A stretch of 55,218 nucleotides of DNA from NCBI GenBank assembly GCA_902778135.1, contig CACYWP010000022.1:1-55218 (forward strand). The letters run 5' to 3'. Below are positions 1 through 10,779 of this stretch, one piece after another (the stretch's first letter is position 1; each line of letters starts with the position of its first letter). Under the pieces are notes generated by a model, which saw nothing but the letters and a program-made list of their open reading frames with translations, did not search any database and was not told where the DNA came from. The position numbers were made by a program, and so were the translations under genes. Source of the stretch: an uncultured Coriobacteriaceae bacterium. Its GTDB lineage: Bacteria; Actinomycetota; Coriobacteriia; Coriobacteriales; Atopobiaceae.

Positions 1-2
1 TT

Positions 3-35
3 TTCGACCGGGGAGAACCGTCCCCGACGGTCGAA
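3..35. repeat. Inverted repeat downstream of the Mrp gene
   Basis: TTCGACCG at 3-10 pairs with CGGTCGAA at 28-35, with an inner GGGA/TCCC helix. It lies just past the stop codon of the minus-strand Mrp gene. On that strand the stem is followed by A residues rather than a T-run, so it is at best a weak transcript end or an mRNA 3' stabiliser. Confidence 0.4.
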
Positions 36-60
36 TCAGGCAGAACGTCACGGTGTGGGG

Positions 61-909
61 CTATTCCGCGTCGTGGCCCTCGATGATGGCGATCGCGTCC
101 TTCAGCAGTCCGGTTGGCAGGTCGGCCTCGATGGTCCCCTGGTCGCAAGAGTGTCCGAGCGCGGGGTCGATGGGCAGCTGCCCCAGCATGTCGATGCCGT
201 AGGTGGCGCAGGTCTCCGCCGCGGAGCTGGGGCCGAAGAGCTGGTGGCGCTCCCCGCAGCTGGGGCACTGGAAGTAGGCCATGTTTTCGACCAGGCCGAC
301 GACGGGGATGTCCATCATGGCAGCCATGTTGACGGCCTTGCCGACGACCATCTGGACGAGGTCCTGCGGCGTCGAGACGATGACCACGCCCTCGATGGGC
401 AGGGACTGGAAGACGGTCAGGGCCACGTCACCCGTTCCGGGGGGCATGTCGACGAGCAGGTAGTCGATGTCCCCCCACATCGTCTGCTCGTAGAACTGCT
501 GCAGGGCGTTGCCCAGGATGGGCCCGCGCCAGACGACGGGGTCGGTCTCGTTCTCGAGGGCGAGGTTGGTGCTCATGATCCTGATGCCATTGGCGGAGAC
601 GCAGGGGATGATGTAGTCTCCCGCACCCTGGGCGTGCTGGCCGGACAGGCCGAACATCTTGGGGATGGACGGGCCGGTGATGTCGCCGTCGAGGATGGCG
701 ACCTTGTGGCCGGCGCGCTGCAGCTCGATGGCGAGGATGCCGGTGACCAGCGACTTGCCGACGCCTCCCTTGCCCGACACGACGCCCAGCACGTGCTTGA
801 TCGATGACTGGTCGTTGGTCTGGAACAGGGCTGGCCCCTGGTGCTGGTGGTTTGCCTTGCGGGAGGCCTCGAATTCCCGGCGGATGGCCTCTTCTTCCTC
901 GGGTGTCAT
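61..909 (-). CDS. mrp: Mrp/NBP35 (ApbC) family iron-sulfur carrier ATPase
   Basis: A cytoplasmic P-loop ATPase of 282 residues that in this family binds and delivers Fe-S clusters to apoproteins. The deviant Walker A motif GKGGVGKS lies at residues 46-53, followed by the expected DGDITGPS switch region, and a CPSC motif (Cys215 and Cys218) that would hold the bridging cluster. The open frame extends 49 codons further upstream, but the start at 909 is chosen because an AAGGAGAGG ribosome binding site precedes it and the upstream extension is Pro/Gly-rich and unlike the family. A TAGAAT -10-like box (minus strand, 947-952) lies just upstream. The gene is divergent from the DUF2974 gene. Confidence 0.93.
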   Translation of the reverse strand: MTPEEEEAIRREFEASRKANHQHQGPALFQTNDQSSIKHVLGVVSGKGGVGKSLVTGILAIELQRAGHKVAILDGDITGPSIPKMFGLSGQHAQGAGDYIIPCVSANGIRIMSTNLALENETDPVVWRGPILGNALQQFYEQTMWGDIDYLLVDMPPGTGDVALTVFQSLPIEGVVIVSTPQDLVQMVVGKAVNMAAMMDIPVVGLVENMAYFQCPSCGERHQLFGPSSAAETCATYGIDMLGQLPIDPALGHSCDQGTIEADLPTGLLKDAIAIIEGHDAE

Positions 910-1054
910 GGATTTCCCCTCTCCTTGGGTCGATGCAACGCCCATGATTCTACCCAAAGAGCCCTGCGGTGAGACCGGGGATGGGGGCGTCATGGTAGGG
1001 TTGGGTGGTGTCGGCCCAAACCCGAGAGACGCCGCGTCAAACCAAGGAGGACGC

Positions 1055-2254
1055 ATGGCAACGATCGTCGATTACGTACGCTCCGCCAACGAGGGCTTCG
1101 ATCGCCGCCCGTTGGGACGCGTGGACTCGCTGTGCCTGTCATGGCTCGCCTACCTGCGCCTGCCGGAGGAGCTGGAGGCTGCCTGCGGCGAGGGGGTGCG
1201 CCTGTCCCGGCTGGCGGACGACGAGGCGCGCCACCGCCTGGTGGCGACGATGCACGACGCGGATGAGACCATGCGGATGCTGGACGCCCTGGCAGCCTCG
1301 CCGCGCTTCGCCGGCGTGCGCGTGGGCGGATGCCTTGCCGACTCGAGCGACGAGCCCGTCCGACAGTTCGCGGGCATGACCTTCTCGCTGCCCGATGGGG
1401 GAGGCACCTACGTCTCCTTCAGGGGCACCGACGACACGGTCCTCGGATGGAAGGAGAACTTCCGCCTGGTCTCCGACGAGCCCGTCGCCTCCCAGGTCAG
1501 CGCCGCGGCCTACCTCAATCGCGTCGGGAGGGTGGCGACGGGCCCGCTCTACGTGGGCGGGCATTCGAAGGGGGGCAACCTGGCAGTCTATGCCTGCGGC
1601 ATGGTGCGGGACGGTGTGCGCTCGCGCATCGAGACCTGCTTCTCCCACGATGGGCCAGGGCTGAACCCACAGCTGGTGGAGCTAACCGGCTGGCAGGGGG
1701 ATGTCGCGATCGACAAGACCGTGCCCAGGGAGTCCCTGGTCGGCATGCTGTTCGAGCGCAGCCAGGGCGGACTGACCATAGTGCGCAGCACGGCACAGGG
1801 CCCGCGGCAGCATGCGCCGCTCTCGTGGGAGGTGTCCGGCGACGACTTCGTGTGCGAGCGGGGCCTGGACTACGACGCGTGGCGCCTCTCGCAGCGCCTC
1901 AACGACTGGCTGGAGGCCATGGGCGCGCGCGACTGCGCGTGCTTCGCCGAGCTGCTGTCGTGGCTGTTGGACGTGACGGGGGAGACGACCTTCTCCGGCC
2001 TGCTGCGTCGCTGGTCCATGAACTCCGCGGCGATGCGCGAGGCGCTGGCCGCAGCGCCGGTTGAGGACCGCACGCTGTTCGAGCGGGTCATGGGGGACCT
2101 GGTCGCCACGGTCGCCCTGGGATCGGCGCAGGAGCACGCGCGCCCCGAGGCCGGCACACCCGAGGCGGCTGGCACCGCCGCGCGCAGGGTGGAGGACCTC
2201 TCGGCCCATGTGGACGACCGCCTCTCCCGCATCGACCGCTACCTCGGCCTCTAG
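1055..2254 (+). CDS. DUF2974 (Mbeg1-like) alpha/beta-hydrolase family protein
   Basis: A 399-residue protein with a lipase-like fold signature: a YVSFRGTD segment followed by GGHSKGGN, where Ser171 is the expected nucleophile of the Gly-X-Ser-X-Gly elbow. Such DUF2974 proteins are frequent in Firmicutes and Coriobacteriia; substrate and role are unknown. No signal peptide or membrane segment is visible, so it is probably cytoplasmic. The start is fixed by AAGGAGG seven bases before the ATG; the reading frame remains open far upstream only because of high GC. The C-terminal ~40 residues are Ala/Glu/Arg-rich and look like a helical tail. Confidence 0.85.
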   Translation: MATIVDYVRSANEGFDRRPLGRVDSLCLSWLAYLRLPEELEAACGEGVRLSRLADDEARHRLVATMHDADETMRMLDALAASPRFAGVRVGGCLADSSDEPVRQFAGMTFSLPDGGGTYVSFRGTDDTVLGWKENFRLVSDEPVASQVSAAAYLNRVGRVATGPLYVGGHSKGGNLAVYACGMVRDGVRSRIETCFSHDGPGLNPQLVELTGWQGDVAIDKTVPRESLVGMLFERSQGGLTIVRSTAQGPRQHAPLSWEVSGDDFVCERGLDYDAWRLSQRLNDWLEAMGARDCACFAELLSWLLDVTGETTFSGLLRRWSMNSAAMREALAAAPVEDRTLFERVMGDLVATVALGSAQEHARPEAGTPEAAGTAARRVEDLSAHVDDRLSRIDRYLGL

Positions 2255-2327
2255 CGCGTCGCCCTGCAACCTGCCGTGCCGACAGCCTGGCGAACACAAT
2301 CTGGACTCCATGTGATGGCTACCATGA

Positions 2328-2339
2328 GAACAGTTGTTC
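2328..2339 (+). promoter_or_regulatory. LexA (SOS) box upstream of uvrA
   Basis: The sequence GAACAGTTGTTC matches GAACNNNNGTTC, the Gram-positive/actinobacterial LexA operator core, with perfect 4-bp arms. It sits 92 bases before the uvrA start and just upstream of a TAGACT -10-like box (2354-2359), so a bound repressor would cover the promoter. This fits known SOS control of uvrA in many bacteria. Confidence 0.75.
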
Positions 2340-2431
2340 CGTCTTGGGAGGGCTAGACTAGAACACTAGCCAAAATGAGGCGCGGGGAATCGGCCCCCGC
2401 GTTCCACCGACAACGAAATTCGAGGTCAGAC

Positions 2432-5305
<2,874 letters not shown>

Positions 5306-5306
5306 C

Positions 5307-5810
5307 ATGGCCCGCAGGGAGAAGCTGGCCAAGACCAACGCGATGCGCGAGCTGGAGCGTGGCGGGGTCGCCTACCAGGCCCAGACCTACGAGGACGACG
5401 GCAGCATCGCCACCGGATATGGCCTGCATGTCGCGGAGGCGCTCGGGGAGGATCCCGACACCGCCTTCAAGACGCTGGTGACGGTCACACCCAGTGGCGG
5501 GCATGTCGTCTGCTGCGTCCCGGTCGGCCTCGAGGTCGACCTGAAGAAGGCCGCGGCGGCGGCAGGGGAGAAGTCCCTCTCCATGCTGCCGATGCGCGAC
5601 CTTGAGCCGACGACGGGCTACATCCGTGGCGGCTGCTCTCCCGTTGGCATGAAGAGGCAGTTCCCCACTATCATTGACGAGACGGCGACGCTCTTCGACG
5701 AGATCGGCATCTCGGGCGGCAGGCGCGGGCTGAGCCTGCGCGTCGACCCAGAGGCGCTGGCTCGGTTCCTGGGTGCGACGTTCGCCGACATCACGAGGGA
5801 GGGGGCATAG
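5307..5810 (+). CDS. ybaK: YbaK/EbsC family Cys-tRNA(Pro) deacylase
   Basis: A 167-residue trans-editing protein of the YbaK/ProX superfamily, which hydrolyses Cys mischarged on tRNA-Pro. The conserved pattern is clear: FKTLV near residue 50, a central VPVGLEVDLKKAA segment with the functional lysines, and the C-terminal GCSPVGMK and ISGGRRGLSL motifs. The ATG begins one base after the uvrA stop codon, so it is almost certainly translated from the same mRNA, and murJ follows three bases later. Confidence 0.93.
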   Translation: MARREKLAKTNAMRELERGGVAYQAQTYEDDGSIATGYGLHVAEALGEDPDTAFKTLVTVTPSGGHVVCCVPVGLEVDLKKAAAAAGEKSLSMLPMRDLEPTTGYIRGGCSPVGMKRQFPTIIDETATLFDEIGISGGRRGLSLRVDPEALARFLGATFADITREGA

Positions 5811-5813
5811 CCC

Positions 5814-7496
5814 ATGGCACGACAGGGCAAGCACTTCGCAGGCGGGCAGCCGCGGGAGGCCGTGGCACGTCGTCAGGACCGGGAGGAGCCAGAGGACGTT
5901 GCGCCGGCAGTGGAGTCGCGTGATGCGCAGGTCGGCCGGTCCGCGGCGCTGATGAGCGTCCTGGTCATAGTCAGCCGCCTGACGGGGTTCCTGCGCACGT
6001 GGGGACAGGCGTACGCGCTGGGCGTGACGGTCACGGCAAGCTGCTACTCGGTGGCCAACAACCTGCCCAACCAGCTCTACGAGCTGGTCATCGGCGGCAT
6101 GCTGGTGACGGCATTCCTGCCCGTCTACCAGACGGTCAAGAAGGAGCAGGGCACACGAGGTGCCAGCGACTACACGTCCAACCTCGTCTCCATCGTGCTG
6201 CTGCTGATGGGGGCGGTGACCGTGGCGGGCTTCGTTTTCGCCTCCCAGGTCGTCTGGACCCAGTCCTTCTCGGCGAGCGCGGACTTCGATGCCGACCTGG
6301 CCACCTACTTCTTCCGCTTCTTCGTCATCGAGGTGGTGCTCTACGCGCTCTCGTCGATCTTCTCGGGCGTGCTCAACGCCGAGCGGGACTATTTCTGGAG
6401 CAGCGCAGCGCCGATCTTCAACAACTTCGTGACCACTGCCTCGTTCCTTGCCTATGCCTTCCTGCTGGAATCGCAGCCTGGCCTCGCGCTCGTGCTGCTG
6501 GCCCTGGGCAACCCGCTGGGCGTCGCGGTCCAGGTCGTGATGCAGATGCCGTCGCTGGCGAAGCATGGCATCCGCCTGCGGCCCCACATCAACTGGCGCG
6601 ACCCGGCGCTGCGCGATACGCTCTCCATCGGCATCCCGTCCCTCCTGGTGATGGTCTGCTCGTTCGTGACGGTCTCGGTGATGAACAGCTCGGCGCTCTC
6701 GGTGACGGCGGTCGGCGCATCGGTCTCGTACTACGCGCGCCTGTGGTACACGCTGCCCTATGCCATCCTGGCAGTGCCCATCACGACGGCCATGTTCACC
6801 GAGCTCTCCGACGACGTGGCTCGTGGCGACATGGATGCGTATCGGGAGGGCGTCTCCTCGGGCACGAGCAAGGTCTGCTTCTTCATGGTTCCCTTCATGA
6901 TGTACCTGATGGTCTTCTCCGCGCCGCTGATCACGATGCTGGCGGCGGGCAAGTTCTCCGATGCCGACATCGCCATGACAGCCAGCTACCTGCGCGCGCT
7001 GGCGGTGTCCCTGCCGGTCTACGGCATCTGCATGTACCTCCAGAAGGTCTGCTCGTCGCTACGGCGGATGGGCCTGTTCGCGGTCGCCAACATCGTTGCG
7101 GCCGGCGTGCAGGTGGCCATCTGCCTGTTCGCGACGCCGCACTTCGGGCTGGATACGGTGGCCCTCAGCTCGGCGTTCTTCTTCCTGGCAGTCGACGTCG
7201 TCACCTTTGCGAGCCTGCGCAAGACCCTGGGCCGCATGGGGCTCTCGTCCGTCGCGGGGTCCATCGTGCGCGCAACCGCCCTCGGCCTCGTCGGTGCGGC
7301 GACGGGTTGGGGCGTGCTGTACCTGCTGTCCACTACGATTGGTCCCATCGGCCAGTCGATCTCGCGTGCGCTCGTCTTCACGGTGGCGGGGGGCATCCCG
7401 TCGGTGCTGGTGACCTTCGGGCTGGCCCTGCTGCTGCGCATCCCGGAGGTGTCGGTCATCTCGTCGCTGATGGGAAGGCTGTTGCGTCGGCGGTAG
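5814..7496 (+). CDS. murJ: MurJ/MviN family lipid II flippase
   Basis: A 560-residue polytopic membrane protein of the MOP superfamily, predicted to flip lipid II for peptidoglycan synthesis. After a hydrophilic ~40-residue N-terminal tail, the first membrane region contains MSVLVIVSRLTGFLRTW, typical of MurJ, followed by roughly 13-14 hydrophobic segments. The cytoplasmic tail begins MARQGKHFAGG; the GKHFA motif recurs in the membrane protein at 35454-37127 of this window. The start lies directly after ybaK. A small hairpin (7514-7531) follows the stop codon before the histidine operon. Confidence 0.93.
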   Translation: MARQGKHFAGGQPREAVARRQDREEPEDVAPAVESRDAQVGRSAALMSVLVIVSRLTGFLRTWGQAYALGVTVTASCYSVANNLPNQLYELVIGGMLVTAFLPVYQTVKKEQGTRGASDYTSNLVSIVLLLMGAVTVAGFVFASQVVWTQSFSASADFDADLATYFFRFFVIEVVLYALSSIFSGVLNAERDYFWSSAAPIFNNFVTTASFLAYAFLLESQPGLALVLLALGNPLGVAVQVVMQMPSLAKHGIRLRPHINWRDPALRDTLSIGIPSLLVMVCSFVTVSVMNSSALSVTAVGASVSYYARLWYTLPYAILAVPITTAMFTELSDDVARGDMDAYREGVSSGTSKVCFFMVPFMMYLMVFSAPLITMLAAGKFSDADIAMTASYLRALAVSLPVYGICMYLQKVCSSLRRMGLFAVANIVAAGVQVAICLFATPHFGLDTVALSSAFFFLAVDVVTFASLRKTLGRMGLSSVAGSIVRATALGLVGAATGWGVLYLLSTTIGPIGQSISRALVFTVAGGIPSVLVTFGLALLLRIPEVSVISSLMGRLLRRR

Positions 7497-7550
7497 CGGG
7501 CCCGTGGGCGTTTCGTCCGCGTTAACGGACGGGATATGCGGGCGGTGGAG

Positions 7551-7570
7551 CACTTTAGCGTGCTAAAGTG
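7551..7570. promoter_or_regulatory. 20-bp palindromic operator of the histidine operon
   Basis: The sequence CACTTTAGC-GT-GCTAAAGTG has perfect 9-bp arms around a 2-base centre. It is the only strong palindrome between murJ and the fused hisZ-hisG gene. A TAAAGT box in its right arm (7564-7569) could serve as -10. A closely related site lies at 50915-50934 in front of an amino-acid transporter operon. I infer a histidine-responsive repressor; a TrpR-family HisR/YerC type regulator is a candidate, but no such gene is in the window. Confidence 0.65.
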
Positions 7571-7633
7571 TCGCCCGACGAACGATTGTGCTCGCAAGGC
7601 GCGTACGAGCGGCGGCGAGGTGAGAGTTGTGGG

Positions 7634-7692
7634 GGCACGGAGGCCGATGGTCCCGTGCCGGGCGAATGACGAGACGCGGGACCGTCGGTCCC
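7634..7692 (+). promoter_or_regulatory. Structured leader of the histidine operon
   Basis: Two stems lie between operator and start codon: GGCACGG/CCGTGCC (7634-7640 with 7653-7659) and GGGACC/GGTCCC around GTC (7678-7692). The second ends directly before the GAAGGGAG ribosome binding site, so it could influence initiation. No histidine-rich leader peptide and no T-box consensus are visible, so a regulatory role remains a guess. Confidence 0.3.
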
Positions 7693-7706
7693 CGAAGGGA
7701 GCGTAC

Positions 7707-9371
7707 GTGCAGACGAGAACCCCCAGCGGCTTTCGCGACATCCTGCCTACCGAGGCAGTGGCGCGCGAACGCATTTCTGACAAGGTACGCGCATGCTTCT
7801 CCTCCCATGGCTACCAGCCGGTCGAGACGCCGCTTCTGGAGGACAAGGGCGCGCTGGAGCGCGGGGGCAGGGTGCCCGAGTCGCCCTTCCAGCTCTTTGA
7901 TGGTGACGGGAGCCTGCTGGTCATGCGCCCCGACATCACGCTGGCCATCGCCCGCATGGTCTCCGGCCGGCTCTCCGACGGGACCTTCCCCCTCAGGTTG
8001 CGCTACAACGCGCCGGTGGTGCGCGAGGAGTCCAGCCTGTCCGGCCAGCCGCGCCAGTTCACCCAGCTGGGCGTCGAGCTGGTCGGCGGGGAGGGAGTCA
8101 GTGGCGAGGCCGAGGTCATCGCGCTGCTTGCGGAGGCCCTGGAGGCCCTGGAGGTGCCGGCGTGGCGCATCGTCTGCGGCTCGGTGACGCCCCTGACGGC
8201 GCTGCTGGACGTCTGCTCTCCCGACGCTGCCTTCAGCCGTAGCGTGCTCGAGCTGGTGCACGAGTCCGACCTCGTCGGCCTTGACGAGCTGGTGGCCCAG
8301 GCGGGGCTCGACCCTGCGGCATCGCGTGCCCTGCGTCGCCTGCCGCGACTCGCCGGCGACGAAGGCGTCATCGACGAGCTGGACGACCTGCTCGACGAGG
8401 CGGGCGTCGATCCGGAGCTGAGTGGCACGACCGAGCTGCGCGCGCTCGTCTCCGAGCTGGGGTCGCTTCCCGGTGACGGGGTCCTGCGCTTCGACTTCTC
8501 GGTAATGAACTCCTTCGACTATTACACCGGGGTCATCTTCAAGGGCTATGCGGAGGGCATCACCGCCGCCATCGCGTCGGGTGGACGCTATGACGCGGTG
8601 CTGGAGAGCTATGGCCTCTCGGGCATCGCAGCCTGTGGCTTCATGCTGTCCCTGGAGCGCCTGCAGGAGATTCTGGGCGAGCAGGGCGAGTCGGGCGTCG
8701 TGGCACCGGGCGTGCGCGTCGCCGAGCGCCCGCTGCGGATCGCCGTGCCCAAGGGAGGCCTGTTCCGCGATGCGGTGCACCTGCTGGAGCAGGCGGGATT
8801 GCCGGTGGACGACCTGCGCGAGCCGGGCAGGCGCCTCATCGTGCCCGCAGGCGACGTCGAGTACATCATCGTGCGCGCCCAGGACGCGCCGGTGTTCGTC
8901 GCCCATGGTGGAGCCGACTGCGGCATGTGTGGCAGCGACTCCATCATCGAGGCGGGCGTCGACCTGCTGCAGCTCGTGGACCTGCGCTTCGGCGGCTGCC
9001 GCTTCGTCGTTGCCGAGCCGGCCGCGCGCATGGGGGCGGCCGAGCGCGCCTACTCGTGGCGCGGCACGGTGCGCGTCGCCACGAAGTACCCGCGCATCAC
9101 CCGTGCGTACTACGAGCGCATCGGCCAGCAGGTGGACATCGTCCAGCTGCACGGCAACATCGAGCTGGGGCCGATCGTCGGCATGACCGACCGCATCGTC
9201 GACATCACCGCCACCGGAACGACCCTGGCCGAGAACGACCTGGTCGTCGTCGACGAGGTGCTGGAATGCACCGCCCGCTTCTTCTCCGGACCGGCAGCCT
9301 ATCGCAGCGACCCGCGCATCCGCGAGCTGTCCGAGCGCCTGTCCGCCATCGTCAACCGAGCAAAGGAGTAG
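7707..9371 (+). CDS. hisG: Fused HisZ-HisG: ATP phosphoribosyltransferase, regulatory plus catalytic parts
   Basis: First enzyme of histidine biosynthesis, joining ATP and PRPP. This 554-residue protein is a fusion. Residues 1 to ~330 are HisZ, a histidyl-tRNA-synthetase-like regulatory subunit (TPSGFRDILP start, motif-2-like RLRYNAPVVRE, SGGRYD). From about residue 343 (PLRIAVPKGGLF) to the end is a short-form HisG of ~210 residues, which in other bacteria is a separate polypeptide needing HisZ for activity and feedback inhibition. The GTG start at 7707 is supported by GAAGGGAG six bases upstream and by the HisZ family N-terminus. It leads the his operon; hisD follows after three bases. Confidence 0.93.
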   Translation: MQTRTPSGFRDILPTEAVARERISDKVRACFSSHGYQPVETPLLEDKGALERGGRVPESPFQLFDGDGSLLVMRPDITLAIARMVSGRLSDGTFPLRLRYNAPVVREESSLSGQPRQFTQLGVELVGGEGVSGEAEVIALLAEALEALEVPAWRIVCGSVTPLTALLDVCSPDAAFSRSVLELVHESDLVGLDELVAQAGLDPAASRALRRLPRLAGDEGVIDELDDLLDEAGVDPELSGTTELRALVSELGSLPGDGVLRFDFSVMNSFDYYTGVIFKGYAEGITAAIASGGRYDAVLESYGLSGIAACGFMLSLERLQEILGEQGESGVVAPGVRVAERPLRIAVPKGGLFRDAVHLLEQAGLPVDDLREPGRRLIVPAGDVEYIIVRAQDAPVFVAHGGADCGMCGSDSIIEAGVDLLQLVDLRFGGCRFVVAEPAARMGAAERAYSWRGTVRVATKYPRITRAYYERIGQQVDIVQLHGNIELGPIVGMTDRIVDITATGTTLAENDLVVVDEVLECTARFFSGPAAYRSDPRIRELSERLSAIVNRAKE

Positions 9372-9374
9372 ACC

Positions 9375-10778
9375 ATGCGCCAGATATCCCTTCGCGGCAC
9401 ACAGCGCCTGAGCAGGGAGGACCTGCGGCGCTCCGGCGCGCTGCCGCGCCAGATCGAGCAGAGCGCCCAGGCTATCGTCGATGACGTGCGTGCGCGTGGT
9501 GACGAGGCGGTGCGCGAGTACTGCCTGCGCTTCGACGGGGTGTGCCCCAAGAGCTTCCTGGTGCCACGGGACGTGGTCGATGGTGCGCTCGGGATGGTCG
9601 ACGGCGAGTTCCTCGACGCGTTGCGGCTGGCCGAGCGCCAGATCCGCGACTTCCACGAGCGCGAGCGCGAGCAGTCATGGTTCACGACGCGCGCCGACGG
9701 GACGCTGCTGGGAGTCCAGGTCAGCGCAGTCCCCTCGGCGGCCGTCTATGTGCCGGGCGGGAGGGCCCAGTACCCCTCGACGGTGCTGATGGACGTCATC
9801 CCCGCCAAGGTGGCAGGGGTCGAGCGCGTCGTCATGATCACCCCGCCCCAGCGTGACGGGTCGCTGTCTGCCTATACGCTGGCGGCCGCCGCGCTTGCGG
9901 GCGTCGACGAGGTCTACGCGGTGGGCGGCGCGCAGGGCATTGCCGCAGTCGCCTATGGCACCGAGACGATTCCCCAGGTGGCAAAGATCGTCGGGCCGGG
10001 CAACGCCTATGTCGCCGCCGCCAAGCGCTACGTTTCGGGCGACGTGGGCATCGACATGGTTGCTGGTCCCTCTGAGGTGTGCGTCCTCGCCGATGCGACG
10101 GCCGACCCGGTCGTAGTCGCCGCCGACCTGATGGCGCAGGCCGAGCACGACCCGTTGGCAGCCTGCTATCTGGTGACGACCGACGCCTCGCTGGCCTCGG
10201 CCGTGCTTGATGCCATCGAGCGGCTGGTCTCGCAGAGCCCGCGCGAGCAGATCACCCGCGCCTCCCTCGACGACCAGGGCCTCATCGTCACCTGCGAGAC
10301 GCTCGATGCCGCCATCGACGCGGTCAACCTCATCGCCCCAGAGCATCTCGAGCTGCATTGTCCCGAGGCGATGGGGCTGGTGGGCCGCATCAGGAATGCC
10401 GGTGCCATCTTCGTCGGGCCCTGGAGCTCCGAGCCGCTGGGCGACTACGTCGCGGGGCCCAACCACACGCTGCCCACGGGGGGCACGGCGCTCTTCTCCA
10501 ACCCGCTGGGCGTCTACGACTTCCAGAAGCGCTCGAGCGTGATCTGCTACACGTCCGAGGGTCTGGCCACCGACGCGCCGTCGGTCCAGGCACTGGCCCA
10601 GGCGGAGGGCCTGTGGGCCCACGCCCTGTCGGTGGGCATGCGTCGCAAGCTGGTGGCGCAGGGCGTCGAGACCTTTGACGATGCCGCCGCAGCCTGCGAG
10701 GATGCCATGCACACGGCGTGGCCTCGAGCGCTGGACGCGCCGGGCGTGCCGAACATCGGTGACGTGGAGCGTGCCTAG
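9375..10778 (+). CDS. hisD: Histidinol dehydrogenase
   Basis: Zinc enzyme catalysing the last two oxidation steps, L-histidinol to L-histidine, with NAD. The 467 residues include the family hallmarks VGPGNAYVAAAK, GPSEV and the C-terminal GPNHTLPTGG stretch. It is slightly longer than the ~430-residue norm because of an extended C-terminus. The start lies three bases after the fused hisZ-hisG stop; hisC begins one base after its own stop, so translation is probably coupled throughout. Confidence 0.97.
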   Translation: MRQISLRGTQRLSREDLRRSGALPRQIEQSAQAIVDDVRARGDEAVREYCLRFDGVCPKSFLVPRDVVDGALGMVDGEFLDALRLAERQIRDFHEREREQSWFTTRADGTLLGVQVSAVPSAAVYVPGGRAQYPSTVLMDVIPAKVAGVERVVMITPPQRDGSLSAYTLAAAALAGVDEVYAVGGAQGIAAVAYGTETIPQVAKIVGPGNAYVAAAKRYVSGDVGIDMVAGPSEVCVLADATADPVVVAADLMAQAEHDPLAACYLVTTDASLASAVLDAIERLVSQSPREQITRASLDDQGLIVTCETLDAAIDAVNLIAPEHLELHCPEAMGLVGRIRNAGAIFVGPWSSEPLGDYVAGPNHTLPTGGTALFSNPLGVYDFQKRSSVICYTSEGLATDAPSVQALAQAEGLWAHALSVGMRRKLVAQGVETFDDAAAACEDAMHTAWPRALDAPGVPNIGDVERA

Positions 10779-10779
10779 C

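Noticed and set aside
7571..7706. T-box riboswitch or His-leader attenuator before the his operon
   Set aside because: No AGGGTGG-ACCGCG T-box sequence and no run of His codons; only two plain hairpins are present.
7563..9656. 697-codon open frame on the minus strand
   Set aside because: It is antisense to the fused hisZ-hisG gene and the start of hisD; high GC in third codon positions opens this frame. No domain and no ribosome binding site.
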